A DNA stretch of 64,000 nucleotides. Source: Gottfriedia acidiceleris (lineage in GTDB: Bacteria; Bacillota; Bacilli; Bacillales; Bacillaceae_G). Position 1 is the first letter of the stretch; each line of letters starts with the position of its first letter. Below are positions 45,349 through 54,880 of the stretch, piece after piece. The DNA is taken from NCBI RefSeq assembly GCF_004138285.1, contig NZ_SCFN01000001.1:992001-1056000 (forward strand). The letters are read 5' to 3'. A program made the translations under genes and the position numbers. The notes under the pieces are model-generated. The model worked only from the letters and a program-made list of their open reading frames with translations. It was not told where the DNA came from and ran no database searches.

Positions 45349-45373
45349 CATCTTGAATTAGAGATATTATTAT
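45345..45373 (+). promoter_or_regulatory. sigma-A promoter of azoR
   Basis: TTGACA (45345-45350), 17-base spacer, TATTAT (45368-45373). The -35 box overlaps the dfrA stop codon. Confidence 0.75.
45350..45365. promoter_or_regulatory. MhqR-like operator 1
   Basis: ATCTTGAATTAGAGAT fits the recalled MhqR box (ATCTCGAATTCGAGAT) in 13 of 16 bases and fills the spacer between -35 and -10, an ideal repression site. Confidence 0.65.
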
Positions 45374-45378
45374 GAGGT

Positions 45379-45408
45379 TAAGGGATTTGATTATCCCTTA
45401 ATTTTTAA
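45379..45408 (+). terminator. terminator-like hairpin in the azoR leader
   Basis: TTAAGGGAT, TTGATT loop, ATCCCTTAA, then T5. It can end dfrA transcripts, but lies downstream of the azoR promoter, so it is also transcribed in azoR mRNA. Confidence 0.7.
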
Positions 45409-45414
45409 AAATAA

Positions 45415-45430
45415 ATCTCGAATTAAAGAT
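45415..45430. promoter_or_regulatory. MhqR-like operator 2
   Basis: ATCTCGAATTAAAGAT matches the recalled MhqR box in 14 of 16 bases. It lies 65 bases from operator 1 and 29 bases before the azoR start. Confidence 0.65.
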
Positions 45431-45458
45431 AAACGAAACTGAGAGGAAGATGTTTAAG

Positions 45459-46115
45459 ATGAAAAAATTACTTTATATTACTGCAAATCCAAATGCAATT
45501 GAAAATTCATTTGGTCTATCTGTAGGGGAAGCATTTATTAATGAATACAAAAAAGCAAATCCTGAAAATGAAGTTGTTCATTTTGATTTATTTAAAGAAA
45601 ATGTTCCTATGTTAGATGGAAATGTATTTGATGCGTGGGGCAAATTAGGAAACGGTACTGCTTTTGAAGAATTAAGTGCTGATCAACAAGCTACTTTAGC
45701 TGCTATGAATCGTAACTTAGAAATTTTCACTCAAGCTGATGAGTATGTATTTGTTACACCATTCTGGAACTTTAGTTTCCCATCAGTTGTAAAAAACTTT
45801 ATTGATAATATCTCAATTGCTGGCAAAACATTTAAATATACTGAAAATGGTCCAGTTGGTTTACTTGAGAATAAAAAGGCATTACACATTCAAGCTAGCG
45901 GTGGCGTTTATTCAGAAGGTCCTGCAGCTGGAATTAACTTCTCTAGCCCATACTTAACAAGTATCTTAAACTTTGTAGGTGTTACTGATGTAACTACATT
46001 ATTCGTAGAAGGTATGGCTGCAATGCCAGATAAAGCACAAGAAATTAAAGCAAATGCAATTGAAAAAGCAAAAGTTCTTGCTGCAGAATTCAGTGGTGCA
46101 AAAGTTTCGAACTAA
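45459..46115 (+). CDS. azoR: FMN-dependent NADH-azoreductase / quinone reductase
   Basis: 218 residues, flavodoxin-like fold: LLYITANPN at the N-terminus, FVTPFWNFSFPSVVKNFIDN (FMN phosphate and isoalloxazine loop) and HIQASGGVYSEGPAAG. Enzymes of this family reduce quinones and azo compounds by two electrons and protect against electrophile stress. GAGAGGA precedes; ATG 45459 gives better spacing than ATG 45450. Two MhqR-like palindromes upstream suggest induction by quinones, as for azoR2 in B. subtilis. Confidence 0.93.
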   Translation: MKKLLYITANPNAIENSFGLSVGEAFINEYKKANPENEVVHFDLFKENVPMLDGNVFDAWGKLGNGTAFEELSADQQATLAAMNRNLEIFTQADEYVFVTPFWNFSFPSVVKNFIDNISIAGKTFKYTENGPVGLLENKKALHIQASGGVYSEGPAAGINFSSPYLTSILNFVGVTDVTTLFVEGMAAMPDKAQEIKANAIEKAKVLAAEFSGAKVSN

Positions 46116-46131
46116 AGATTCACTATATTAA

Positions 46132-46162
46132 GGAATCGGCAAATACAGCCGATTCTTTTTTT
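46132..46162 (+). terminator. terminator of azoR
   Basis: GAATCGGC, AAATACA loop, GCCGATTC, T7. Confidence 0.93.
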
Positions 46163-46260
46163 GTGATTTTCATTTTATAAATAATCAGGATGGATAATAC
46201 TTTTCAAGTGGTTGGGCATTTTGTATAATAATTAACATACTCAATTATCGGAGGATTAAT

Positions 46261-46965
46261 ATGTTTCGCACAATATTTGCTGCAACACGGATTGTCGTTG
46301 GTGTAATTGAAGCAAAGCTAAAATTATCATCAGTAAAAAAAATACCAAAAGATATACCTGTACATGAGCAAGACCGTATAATGCACCAATTTCCTGATTA
46401 TTTTGGGAAAATGATGATTGGTTGTACTGGTAGTAAAGTAAAGGTTGAAGGGATCGAAAATATTCCTAGAGACCAAGGAGTCCTATTTGTAAGTAATCAT
46501 CAAAGTAATTTTGATATTCCACTATTATTAGGATATTTAAATAAGCCTATTGGATTCATTGCAAAAATCGAATTAAAAAAACTGCCGATTGTACCAGACT
46601 GGATGGAACAAATGCATAGTGTATTTATGGACAGAAGTGATCGAAGACAATCACTTAAAGCCATAAAAGAAGGCGTTGATAAACTTAAAAATGGCCATTC
46701 ATTGGTTATTTTTCCAGAAGGTACTAGAAGTAAGGGGAGTAAAATGGGTGAATTTAAATCAGGGAGCCTTCATTTAGCAACAAAATCAGGGGTTCCAGTT
46801 ATTCCTGTAAGAATTGAAGGGACCTATAATATTTTAGAAGCTAATGGTAATCGAATTAAACCAGCAAATGTTACACTTAAAGTATTTCCACCAGTTTATC
46901 CTGAACAAATTGGAATAACTGATCCCAAAGAATTAACAAACTATATTAAAGAGATTATTGAATAA
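46261..46965 (+). CDS. plsC: 1-acylglycerol-3-phosphate O-acyltransferase
   Basis: 234 residues. The acyltransferase motifs are NHQSNFDIP (HX4D), then FMDRSDRRQS and FPEGTRSKGSKMGEFKSG, and VPVIPVRI. It converts lysophosphatidic acid to phosphatidic acid at the membrane; a hydrophobic N-terminal segment (TIFAATRIVVGVIEA) probably anchors it. CGGAGGA precedes the ATG. Confidence 0.93.
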   Translation: MFRTIFAATRIVVGVIEAKLKLSSVKKIPKDIPVHEQDRIMHQFPDYFGKMMIGCTGSKVKVEGIENIPRDQGVLFVSNHQSNFDIPLLLGYLNKPIGFIAKIELKKLPIVPDWMEQMHSVFMDRSDRRQSLKAIKEGVDKLKNGHSLVIFPEGTRSKGSKMGEFKSGSLHLATKSGVPVIPVRIEGTYNILEANGNRIKPANVTLKVFPPVYPEQIGITDPKELTNYIKEIIE

Positions 46966-46972
46966 TAAAACT

Positions 46973-47003
46973 AAAAGCGCTCATTTAAAATGAAGCGCTT
47001 TTT
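46973..47003. terminator. bidirectional terminator between plsC and hemolysin III gene
   Basis: AAAAGCGCT plus TCATTT pairs with AAATGA plus AGCGCTTTT. Confidence 0.92.
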
Positions 47004-47629
47004 TAAACAACGAATTTTAATATACAAAAATACATAGATGCACTACCTAATAATACAAATAAATGCCATATCGCATGACTATATGGCCAGCGTTTGACTA
47101 GAAAAAAGATTGTACCGATCGAATAAAATAGCCCTCCTAATAATAAGTAGAAAAATCCTATTTCAGATAATCCTACATAAATAGGCTTAATTGCAAACAT
47201 CATTAACCAACCCATAATTAAATAAACAATGGTTGAAAATAATTCAAACCTATTAACATATATAAATTTAAAGATTACACCTGAAACTGCTAAGCTCCAA
47301 ATAATTGCAAATAAGGACCAGCCAATCTTTCCTCTTAATGTTACGAGTAAAAATGGAGTATAAGTTCCAGCGATTAATAAATAAATAGCAGAGTGATCTA
47401 AAATTGTAAAAAGCCTAATTAGCTTTGGGTCTCTGACACTATGAAGTAATGTTGAGCAAATATAAAGCAGCAACATTGACAAACCAAAGACTGTAAAGGA
47501 AATTAAATGCAAAGGTGTCCCTTTATACATAGCCTTACTAATTAAATAATATAGTGCTGGGATACTCAGTATTGCACCAATCCCATGAGTAATAGCATTT
47601 GCTAACTCTTCTTTCATTGCTCTACTCAT
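47003..47629 (-). CDS. trhA: hemolysin III / TrhA family membrane protein (YqfA-like)
   Basis: 208 residues, seven membrane helices of the PAQR/hemolysin III superfamily. Family residues include EELANAITHGIGAILS at the N-terminus, STLLHSV and DHSAIYLLIAGTYTPF, and SHAIWHLFVLLGS near the C-terminus, with the three conserved histidines and Asp that bind zinc. Recent work links the Bacillus member to membrane fluidity control; haemolytic activity should not be assumed. Confidence 0.92.
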   Translation of the reverse strand: MSRAMKEELANAITHGIGAILSIPALYYLISKAMYKGTPLHLISFTVFGLSMLLLYICSTLLHSVRDPKLIRLFTILDHSAIYLLIAGTYTPFLLVTLRGKIGWSLFAIIWSLAVSGVIFKFIYVNRFELFSTIVYLIMGWLMMFAIKPIYVGLSEIGFFYLLLGGLFYSIGTIFFLVKRWPYSHAIWHLFVLLGSASMYFCILKFVV

Positions 47630-47835
47630 AAAAATGCCTCCTATTTTAATTGATTCATTTTTAACCTTGAGAGTATTATGAACAAATCTAGAGATTTAAT
47701 GTTTTCAATATTTTATAGCTGTATGTATATTTTGATAGATCATTTTAAACAGTTACTAAAAAGCAAGAATGATTTATAAAACAAAAAGATATGGAAATCT
47801 GCAAATTAAACAAAATTATCTAATCGGAGGTATAT

Positions 47836-49002
47836 ATGTTACTCATAAAAAATGGTGAAATATTTACACCAAAGTCAATAGGTAAAAACGATATTTTAAT
47901 ATCAAATGAAAAAATTGAGTATGTTCATGAAGAAATAGACATTACCTCATCTTCGGTACCTATACAAATATTGGATGCATCTGCCTACTATATTGTGCCT
48001 GGCTTCATCGATGCACATGTTCATCTTATTGGTGGCGGAGGTGAAGGTGGCTTTAAAACAAGAACACCAGAATTATTGTTGTCTGATTGTATTAAAGGAG
48101 GAATCACCACCGTAGTAGGAGTAATTGGTACAGATGGAACAACAAGAACAATGGCTAGTCTACTAGCAAAATGCAGGGCATTGGAAGAAGAGGGAATAAC
48201 TTCATTTGTCTATACAGGCTCGTACCAAACACCTGTCAAAACGTTATTCTCTAAAATTGAAGAAGACATTATCCTAATTGATAAGATTATCGGTGTAGGA
48301 GAAATTGCAATTTCGGACCATCGATCATCTCAACCAACAAAGGAAGAATTTGCAAGAATAGCTGCACAAGCTCGAAATGGGGGCTTGCTTTCAGGTAAGT
48401 CCGGAGTTGTGAATGTACATATAGGAGATAGTAAAAAAATGTTATCAATGATTGAGGAGATTGTCGAAGAAACCGAATTACCTATTACTCAATTTTACCC
48501 TACACATATTAACCGCAATAGCTATTTATTTGAAGCTGGAATTAACTTTGCTAAAAAAGGAGGGTTTGTTGACTTTACAACTAGCTCAATCCCACACTTT
48601 TTGAATAATGGTGAAGTGAAATGTAGTGTAGGATTGAAAAGAATGCTCAATTCAGGTGTTAGCATTGAACAAATCACGTTTACATCTGATGGACAAGGTA
48701 GTCTACCCGATTTTGATGAAAACGGTATATTAAGAGGCATGAAGGTTGGAAGAGTAAGCAGTTTATATAACGAAGTAAAAGACGCAATTTTAAATGAAGG
48801 CATCAAGATTGAAGATGCAATTAGCGTAATCACTAAAAACCCAGCCAATATATTAAAATTACAAAAAGGACAAATCAAAAATGGATTCGATGCAGATTTA
48901 GTCTTCCTAAATAAATCCTCACTAGAAATTGAAGCAGTTATTTCAAAAGGAAAAATTATGATGCAAGATAAGGAAGTATTAGTAAAAGGTATGTTTGAAT
49001 GA
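47836..49002 (+). CDS. iadA: isoaspartyl dipeptidase (beta-aspartyl-peptidase)
   Basis: 388 residues of the amidohydrolase superfamily. The metal ligands start at DAHVHLIGGGGEGGFKTRTPE, the loop characteristic of IadA; YPTHINRN and a conserved Asp in TFTSDGQGSLPDFDENG follow. It hydrolyses isoaspartyl dipeptides from damaged proteins. No signal peptide. CGGAGG precedes the ATG. It stands alone with a terminator. Confidence 0.92.
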   Translation: MLLIKNGEIFTPKSIGKNDILISNEKIEYVHEEIDITSSSVPIQILDASAYYIVPGFIDAHVHLIGGGGEGGFKTRTPELLLSDCIKGGITTVVGVIGTDGTTRTMASLLAKCRALEEEGITSFVYTGSYQTPVKTLFSKIEEDIILIDKIIGVGEIAISDHRSSQPTKEEFARIAAQARNGGLLSGKSGVVNVHIGDSKKMLSMIEEIVEETELPITQFYPTHINRNSYLFEAGINFAKKGGFVDFTTSSIPHFLNNGEVKCSVGLKRMLNSGVSIEQITFTSDGQGSLPDFDENGILRGMKVGRVSSLYNEVKDAILNEGIKIEDAISVITKNPANILKLQKGQIKNGFDADLVFLNKSSLEIEAVISKGKIMMQDKEVLVKGMFE

Positions 49003-49020
49003 ATAAAATTTAAGTAGTAG

Positions 49021-49051
49021 AAAAGCAGGAGTATATGTACTTCCTGCTTTT
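49021..49051 (+). terminator. terminator of iadA
   Basis: AAAAGCAGGA, GTATATGTAC, TTCCTGCTTTT. Confidence 0.85.
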
Positions 49052-49163
49052 AAAAATTTCAGATCCAAAAACCCTCAATTTCTTAATCCCACATCTTTCA
49101 ACGAATAAAACAATAATCGAAAATTCATACTAGAAATAATTGTATTCGAATGAGGTGAATGAT

Positions 49164-50210
49164 TTGTATATAAAAAAGACTGCATTAATCATAATTTCGA
49201 TAATTGCAGTCGTCATTTCGGCTTGCAGCAATAATCAAGAATCTAGTAATGCTTTCAAAATCGGGATCGTCTCAAATTCAAATGGTAAAAATAACAGTTA
49301 TTTAAACTCAATTGCAATGAAAGGTATTTCTAAATTTGCAAATGAGGAAAATTTAAAAAAAGATAAGAATTATAAATACATTACAACAAGTAGTACTAAA
49401 AGTTTTGAAAAGAAAATTACTAAAATGGCTGATTCAAATTATGATTTAATTATCGGAATAGGTAATAATTTATCTACTGTAATGAATAAGGTTGCAGAAA
49501 ACAATAAGAGCACTAAATTTGGTGTGATTGATTCAAGGGTTGACCAACCAAATGTAATTAGTATTAATTTTACTGAACAAGACGGAAGTTTTTTAGCAGG
49601 TGTAATAGCAGCAATGAAAACAAAAACAAAAAAAATTGGATTTATCGGTGGAGACGACAATGAAATTATTAACAGATATAAGTATGGGTTTATTTCTGGA
49701 GTAAAATCGGTAAATAAAGAAATTGAAGTACTAACAGCGTATTCAAATACCTTTAATGACGCTAAAATAGGTTCAAGAATAGCAAACGACTTTTTTATGA
49801 AAGACGTAGATATTATTTTTCCTGTAGCGGGTTTAACAAGTAAAGGCGTATTTACTACAGCAAAAAAGATTAAGCGATCAAATCAAAGAGAAATATGGGT
49901 AATAGGAGCTGACCGTAATGAGTATAAACACGGTTTACCTGAAAACGTAACTCTTTTCTCACTTGTGAAAAAAATTGATCAGGCAGTATATGATTTAGCT
50001 AAACAAACAAAATCAAATGAATTTCATGGTGGTAAAACATTAATTTATGGTTTAAATGAAGATGGTATAAAATTAATACTCGCGGATAATAATGTTGAGG
50101 ACCCAATATTATTAAAGGTTAATGAATATAAGGATAAAATTCAAAGAGGTGCTTTAGTGGTACCTAGTAATAAAGAAGAGTATTTACAGTATAAAGAAAA
50201 ATTAATTTAA
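49164..50210 (+). CDS. BMP-family basic membrane lipoprotein (nucleoside-binding type)
   Basis: 348 residues. Signal peptide with lipobox VISAC; the mature part has the BMP/PnrA fold: FKIGIVSN, YDLIIGIGNNLS, FTEQDGSFLAGVIAAM, KIGFIGGDD, and DIIFPVAGLTSKGVF followed by WVIGADRNEY. Such proteins bind nucleosides or related ligands for ABC import; the Bacillus Med regulator belongs to the same family. No transporter genes are adjacent. TTG 49164 has GAGGTGAA at proper spacing and is preferred to TTG 49140. Confidence 0.85.
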   Translation: MYIKKTALIIISIIAVVISACSNNQESSNAFKIGIVSNSNGKNNSYLNSIAMKGISKFANEENLKKDKNYKYITTSSTKSFEKKITKMADSNYDLIIGIGNNLSTVMNKVAENNKSTKFGVIDSRVDQPNVISINFTEQDGSFLAGVIAAMKTKTKKIGFIGGDDNEIINRYKYGFISGVKSVNKEIEVLTAYSNTFNDAKIGSRIANDFFMKDVDIIFPVAGLTSKGVFTTAKKIKRSNQREIWVIGADRNEYKHGLPENVTLFSLVKKIDQAVYDLAKQTKSNEFHGGKTLIYGLNEDGIKLILADNNVEDPILLKVNEYKDKIQRGALVVPSNKEEYLQYKEKLI

Positions 50211-50388
50211 GTTAAAAATAGTAAAATGATTCAATAATATTATTATGTAAACTAAATCCAAATAAGTTATTAAAATTTATTAAAATTCCTTAAAATATTT
50301 GACGAATGAACAAATTTTTGACAATATTACTATATAAGGAAAGTTTGGTACTTACTTATTAATAGTGGATGGAAGTTGGGGGAAAATA

Positions 50389-50571
50389 ATGGCTAACATA
50401 GGCTTTCCAGGTTTAATTTTAATTTTAATTTTAGCATTAATTATATTTGGACCAAAAAAATTACCTGAAATCGGAAGAGCATTTGGAGATACACTTAGAG
50501 AATTTAAGCGTTCTACACAAGGTTTAACAAATGATCTTTTAGAAGACAAAGACGAAAAGAACGGCAAATAA
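50389..50571 (+). CDS. tatA: Sec-independent protein translocase TatA
   Basis: 60 residues: one N-terminal membrane helix ([22 protein letters not shown]), the [14 protein letters not shown] hinge, an amphipathic helix and an acidic/basic tail. This is complete TatA architecture. The pore-forming subunit needs a TatC, which is not encoded nearby. ATG 50389 is preceded by GGGGGA. Confidence 0.93.
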   Translation: MANIGFPGLILILILALIIFGPKKLPEIGRAFGDTLREFKRSTQGLTNDLLEDKDEKNGK

Positions 50572-50582
50572 ATCAGTAAAAG

Positions 50583-50607
50583 ACTCGGTAAAAGTACCGA
50601 GTTTTTT
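50583..50607 (+). terminator. terminator of tatA
   Basis: ACTCGGTA, AAAG loop, TACCGAGT with T-tract. Confidence 0.92.
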
Positions 50608-50820
50608 ATTTTGGAAAATTCTTCATCTACCAATATTTATTCAAAAGCCACATTTTGTCCCTCCTCATACTTAAAACTACATTCATGTCAATATGATTTT
50701 CAAAGAAATATTGAAATTTTAATGGAACTTTAATATTTACTGTTAACTGATAGTAAAAATGATATAATGAATTTGCTTTGCAAATTTTGTAGAATTTTAG
50801 AGAAGAAAGATGTGAATTGA

Positions 50821-51663
50821 TTGGCAAACATTAAGATTGTAACTGACTCAACGGCCGACTTATTAAAAGAAGAAATTGAAAATTTAAATATAACAGTCAT
50901 TCCTTTAACAATTCAAATAAATGGTGGAACATATTTAGATGGGGTTAATATATCTCCAAAGCAATTTATTGATGAAATGCAACAATCAGTTGAATTGCCA
51001 AAGACATCTCAACCAGCTGTAGGAACATTTATAGAAACATTTGAAAAATTGACAGCCGATGGAAGTAAAGTCATTTCAATTCACTTATCAAGCGGTTTAA
51101 GTGGTACCTATTCAACCGCATGTGCAGCTGCAGGGATGGTTGAAGGTGATGTAACAGTAATCGATTCAGCTTTTATTACAAGAGCAATGGCTTTTCAGGT
51201 CATCGAGGCAGCACAAATGGCTGAAGACGGATCCACTGTTGAAGAAATTGTTAACCGTCTTACGGAAATAAAAAATAGTACGTATTTATATATTATGGTA
51301 GATACTCTTGAAAACTTAGTTAAAGGTGGAAGAATTGGAAAGGGTAAAGCCTTCATTGGGTCATTACTTAATATTAAACCGATTGCATCACTTGAAGGGG
51401 GAGTTTATTCTCCAGTTGGTAAAGTGCGTAGCCATCAGCAAGTAGTAAAAACTTTAACTAAATATTTTGAACAAGACACACTAGGAAAAACGATTAAAGG
51501 TGTAGGAATTGCACATGCTGATGCTCCTGAGCTTGCAGAGACTCTTAGAAATTCAATTCAACAGCTAACGAACCTTGAATTAGATGAAACTGGTTATACA
51601 ACTCCAGTAATTAGTACACATACAGGAAAAGGTGCTATAGGATTCGTTTTTTATGCTGAATAG
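50821..51663 (+). CDS. degV: DegV-family fatty-acid-binding protein
   Basis: 280 residues. Starts at TTG with KIVTDSTADL, then the TSQPAVGTF and SSGLSGTYSTA blocks and a C-terminal THTGKGAIGFVF. DegV/FakB proteins bind a fatty acid and present it to the FakA kinase for phosphorylation and entry into phospholipid. The symbol is used for the family, not a proven orthologue. Confidence 0.9.
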   Translation: MANIKIVTDSTADLLKEEIENLNITVIPLTIQINGGTYLDGVNISPKQFIDEMQQSVELPKTSQPAVGTFIETFEKLTADGSKVISIHLSSGLSGTYSTACAAAGMVEGDVTVIDSAFITRAMAFQVIEAAQMAEDGSTVEEIVNRLTEIKNSTYLYIMVDTLENLVKGGRIGKGKAFIGSLLNIKPIASLEGGVYSPVGKVRSHQQVVKTLTKYFEQDTLGKTIKGVGIAHADAPELAETLRNSIQQLTNLELDETGYTTPVISTHTGKGAIGFVFYAE

Positions 51664-51710
51664 ATTTTATATTCAACATTTTATTTATTAACATAGGAAA
51701 AAGAAGAGGC

Positions 51711-52664
51711 CTAATAAATAATGGCTTCTTCTTTTTTATTTTTAACGATTGAGTGGTGAATTGTTTCACCTAATAAAGAAATTTTAAGCTTTTCAGGTTT
51801 TATTTTTTTTCTTTTCCATTCAGAACATAATCGCTCTAGAGCCTCTAAAGGAGTATCGTCTGCAAGTTTAAATGTACCGTAATGCATTGGGATAAATAAC
51901 TTTGCGTTTAAATCTAAAAACGCTTGAACAGCTTCTTCAGGTGACATATGGTTGTGTTTCATAAACCATTCAGGTTCATATGCTCCGATTGGAATGAGTG
52001 CTGTATCAATTTGAAATCTTTTACCGATTTCTTTGAAGCCTGAAAAATAAGCACTATCACCAACGTGATATATACATTCATTGGACGTTTTGAATACAAA
52101 TCCACCCCAATGTGACTTATTTCTGTCAAATAAGGTTCTCTTCGTCCAATGTTGAGAAGGTACAAATGAAATATTGATCCCTAAAAAGTCTTTTGTCTCC
52201 CACCATTTCATTTCATGGACATTTTTATAGCCTTTACTAACAAATTTTTGTTTTAAGCCGATCGGTAAAATAAATCGTGTTTTTTTAGGGAAATGCCGCA
52301 ATGTATTAAAATCTAGATGATCATAGTGACCATGAGAAATACAAATTATGTCAATTGGAGGTAATTCTGATATAAGTATTCCTGGTTTTGATAATCGTTT
52401 TTTTAAAGCCATTTGATTAGCATAAACAGGATCAATTAATATATTGATTCCATTAATTTGAATTAAAAAAGTAGAGTGTCCAATCCAAGTAATTGTTGTT
52501 TCATCACGATTTTCCTTTAAATAGGAGATTTTTTTATGACTACATTGTTGAATTACACTACTATAATCCTTTTTTGTCTTACTTCTTTCTATTCCGCATT
52601 TGATTAAATCTTTAAAAGTTTTACGATAACTCGTGTCTAAATTTTCATATTTTTTATTTGCCAT
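51711..52664 (-). CDS. MBL-fold metallo-hydrolase (UlaG/NAPE-PLD-like)
   Basis: 317 residues. The metal motif ISHGHYDHLD and later SAYFSGF with GDSAYF, and PMHYGTFKLAD near the C-terminus, match the long family of lactonase- or phospholipase D-like hydrolases such as YtnP/RomA types. Starts at an ATG with AGGATGA upstream. The substrate is unknown. Confidence 0.85.
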   Translation of the reverse strand: MANKKYENLDTSYRKTFKDLIKCGIERSKTKKDYSSVIQQCSHKKISYLKENRDETTITWIGHSTFLIQINGINILIDPVYANQMALKKRLSKPGILISELPPIDIICISHGHYDHLDFNTLRHFPKKTRFILPIGLKQKFVSKGYKNVHEMKWWETKDFLGINISFVPSQHWTKRTLFDRNKSHWGGFVFKTSNECIYHVGDSAYFSGFKEIGKRFQIDTALIPIGAYEPEWFMKHNHMSPEEAVQAFLDLNAKLFIPMHYGTFKLADDTPLEALERLCSEWKRKKIKPEKLKISLLGETIHHSIVKNKKEEAIIY

Positions 52665-52835
52665 TATCAGTCATCCTTTCAAGATTCTTTATCAATATGT
52701 TTAGTTTAACTTTACTTTGTAAAAGTATCATTTGAAAAATTTTAAATATATATGTTAATTAGTTTAAATTATTAGAAAGAAACTATCTGTTTTTGATACA
52801 ATGGACAAGTACAATGCTAGCGTAGGGGGATAAGT

Positions 52836-53420
52836 ATGAAGAGAAATACGGTATTTGTGACATTAATAATGATTTTATGTCTTGCATTATTAAGTGGCTG
52901 TGGAAATAAAATTGATAATCCTTTAAATTGGGATTTAGAAAAATTTACATACACTAACCAGGACGGTAAGACTTTTGGGACAAAAGATTTAAAAGGAAAA
53001 GTCTGGCTAACAGATTTTATATTTACAAGTTGTGAAACAGTTTGTCCGCCAATGACAGCAAATATGGCAAAACTTCAACAAAAGGCAGCAGAGAAGAAGT
53101 TGAATGTAGACTTCATCTCTTTTAGTATTGATCCTGAAGTTGATACGCCACAATTATTAACTACATTCGCAAATAAATTTAATGCTGATTTTAGTAATTG
53201 GAATTTCTTAACGGGTTATTCTCAAAAACACATTGAAAAATTTGCTTCTGAAAATTTTAAAACGATTGTTAAAAAACCTGAAAACAATTCACAAGTTATC
53301 CATGGTACTAAATTTTATTTAATTGATCAAAACGGAAAAATCGTTAAAGATTATAGTGGTGTAAGTAATGTGCCATTTGATGAGATTTTATCTGATATCG
53401 AAACATTGACAGGGAAATAA
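52836..53420 (+). CDS. SCO1/SenC-family lipoprotein (YpmQ-like copper chaperone)
   Basis: 194 residues. Lipobox LLSGC anchors it outside the membrane. The thioredoxin-like domain has the copper-binding TSCETVCPPM (CxxxC) and a distal His in VIHGTKFYLI. SCO proteins deliver copper to the CuA site of cytochrome c oxidase. AGGGGGAT precedes the ATG. No oxidase genes are adjacent. Confidence 0.93.
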   Translation: MKRNTVFVTLIMILCLALLSGCGNKIDNPLNWDLEKFTYTNQDGKTFGTKDLKGKVWLTDFIFTSCETVCPPMTANMAKLQQKAAEKKLNVDFISFSIDPEVDTPQLLTTFANKFNADFSNWNFLTGYSQKHIEKFASENFKTIVKKPENNSQVIHGTKFYLIDQNGKIVKDYSGVSNVPFDEILSDIETLTGK

Positions 53421-53455
53421 AGCTGTTTAAGTAAAAGATTATCTATTTATTTAAT

Positions 53456-53492
53456 AAAAAACTGAGTTTCTAAAAGATACTCAGTTTTTTTT
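53456..53492 (+). terminator. terminator of the SCO gene
   Basis: AAAAACTGAGT and TCT pair with AGA and ACTCAGTTTTT. Confidence 0.9.
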
Positions 53493-53609
53493 GTTTAATT
53501 TGAATTTAGTTAATTGGATTCGTATCACAAGTACTTAAAAAAGTCGTTTAAAACCCAAACCCCATCTGATTCGTTTAGGTTGTCGGTAATATGCAAGCAG
53601 TGTTACTTT

Positions 53610-54095
53610 TTAGTCTAAAAAGATTTGTTTTTGGTATTCAGGTAATTTTGTACCTTTTATGACAAGCATTCCGTTTTCGTATGTTGCGTTTGCTGTTGTT
53701 GCATTAATTGGGAAAGGTAATTTTACGACTCTTTGGGATTGACTATAAGAGTATTTTTTATAGGAGTAATTTGATTGATCATTTTGTACTTCAGTAGTCG
53801 TATCAGTTTTTAAGCCAATTGTTAAAATTGTACCTTCAAGGTCCATATAAATTTGTTCTTTACTTACACCCGGCATACTTGCCTGAATGATTAATTCCTC
53901 ACCGTTTTCAATGATCTCTACACCGATTGAGGAAAAAACTCCATGTTTATGAAAGAATTTATCAATTTCATCAAAAAGACCTCTAATAGGTGACTGATCT
54001 ATTAGATCATCCACCTTTTTTAAATAATGTTGAAGATCAATAGATGAATGACTTTGTTTTTCATCTTGAGCGTTGTTTTTTTCTTTCTCACTCAT
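53610..54095 (-). CDS. Hsp20/alpha-crystallin small heat-shock protein
   Basis: 161 residues. An acidic N-terminal region precedes the alpha-crystallin domain, with IQASMPGVSKEQIYMDLEG and ATYENGMLVIKGTKLP near the C-terminus. Two ATG codons follow AGGAGG; the second (54095) has proper spacing. Holdase chaperone; Bacillus homologues also occur in spores. No CIRCE-like repeat is evident upstream. Confidence 0.88.
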   Translation of the reverse strand: MSEKEKNNAQDEKQSHSSIDLQHYLKKVDDLIDQSPIRGLFDEIDKFFHKHGVFSSIGVEIIENGEELIIQASMPGVSKEQIYMDLEGTILTIGLKTDTTTEVQNDQSNYSYKKYSYSQSQRVVKLPFPINATTANATYENGMLVIKGTKLPEYQKQIFLD

Positions 54096-54250
54096 ACTCA
54101 TACCTCCTATCATTCCGACTAACGCAGTATATGTAAGGAGCCTAAACACTGTGCTTGTTTAGATGTAAGGATTTTTTTATACGAATGTTGAAAATCAATT
54201 TATGTAATGTACAATGAATGGAAAGATAAAACGTGAGAAGAGGAAATAGA

Positions 54251-54736
54251 ATGGAAATACTCCTTGCAACAAAAGATGATGTTCTAGAAATTGTAACAAT
54301 TTATAATGATGCAATTCTAAACACTACAGCAACATTTGATATGAAAATAAAAACAGAAGAAGAAATGCAAAAATGGTTTTCCAACCATACAGAGCTTTAC
54401 CCAGTAATTGTTTCTAAAGAAAATGGTCAAGTAACTGGGTATTGTTCACTTACACAGTTTAAGGAAAAAGATGCATATAAACATACGGTTGAACTATCTG
54501 TATATGTTCATCCTGATCATCGTCGTAAAGGGCTAGCGAAGGCATTAATGACTGACATGATTGAAACTGCTAAAAAATTAGGTCACTTTACAATTATTTC
54601 TTGTATAACTAGCGGAAATGAAGTGAGTGAAAGATTACATGAGAAATTAGGATATAAAAAGGTAGGTCATTTTTATAAAGTTGGCCAGAAATTTAATCAA
54701 TGGCTAGATATCGTATATTATCAATTAATGCTATAA
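54251..54736 (+). CDS. GNAT N-acetyltransferase (phosphinothricin-acetyltransferase-like)
   Basis: 161 residues. The layout IVTIYNDAILNTTATFD at the start, then VELSVYVHPDHRRKGLAKALM (acetyl-CoA pyrophosphate loop) and LHEKLGYKKVGHFYKVGQKF matches the Pat/Bar/YncA group, which acetylates amino-acid-like herbicides or methionine derivatives. GAAGAGGAA puts the start at ATG 54251. A terminator follows. Confidence 0.9.
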   Translation: MEILLATKDDVLEIVTIYNDAILNTTATFDMKIKTEEEMQKWFSNHTELYPVIVSKENGQVTGYCSLTQFKEKDAYKHTVELSVYVHPDHRRKGLAKALMTDMIETAKKLGHFTIISCITSGNEVSERLHEKLGYKKVGHFYKVGQKFNQWLDIVYYQLML

Positions 54737-54773
54737 CCCAAATACAAAACTTTAAAAGTAAAATGGCACTAAG

Positions 54774-54803
54774 AAACACTCAGGTTTACCTGGGTGTTTT
54801 TAT
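54774..54803 (+). terminator. terminator of the GNAT gene
   Basis: AAACACTCAGG, TTTA, CCTGGGTGTTT with T-rich tail. Confidence 0.9.
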
Positions 54804-54880
54804 TTGTAAAAAGGCCGTATTATTCATAATTTCTATACTATGAACGTAAAATGTAGGAGAAATGTCGGAAAGTGGGGGAA

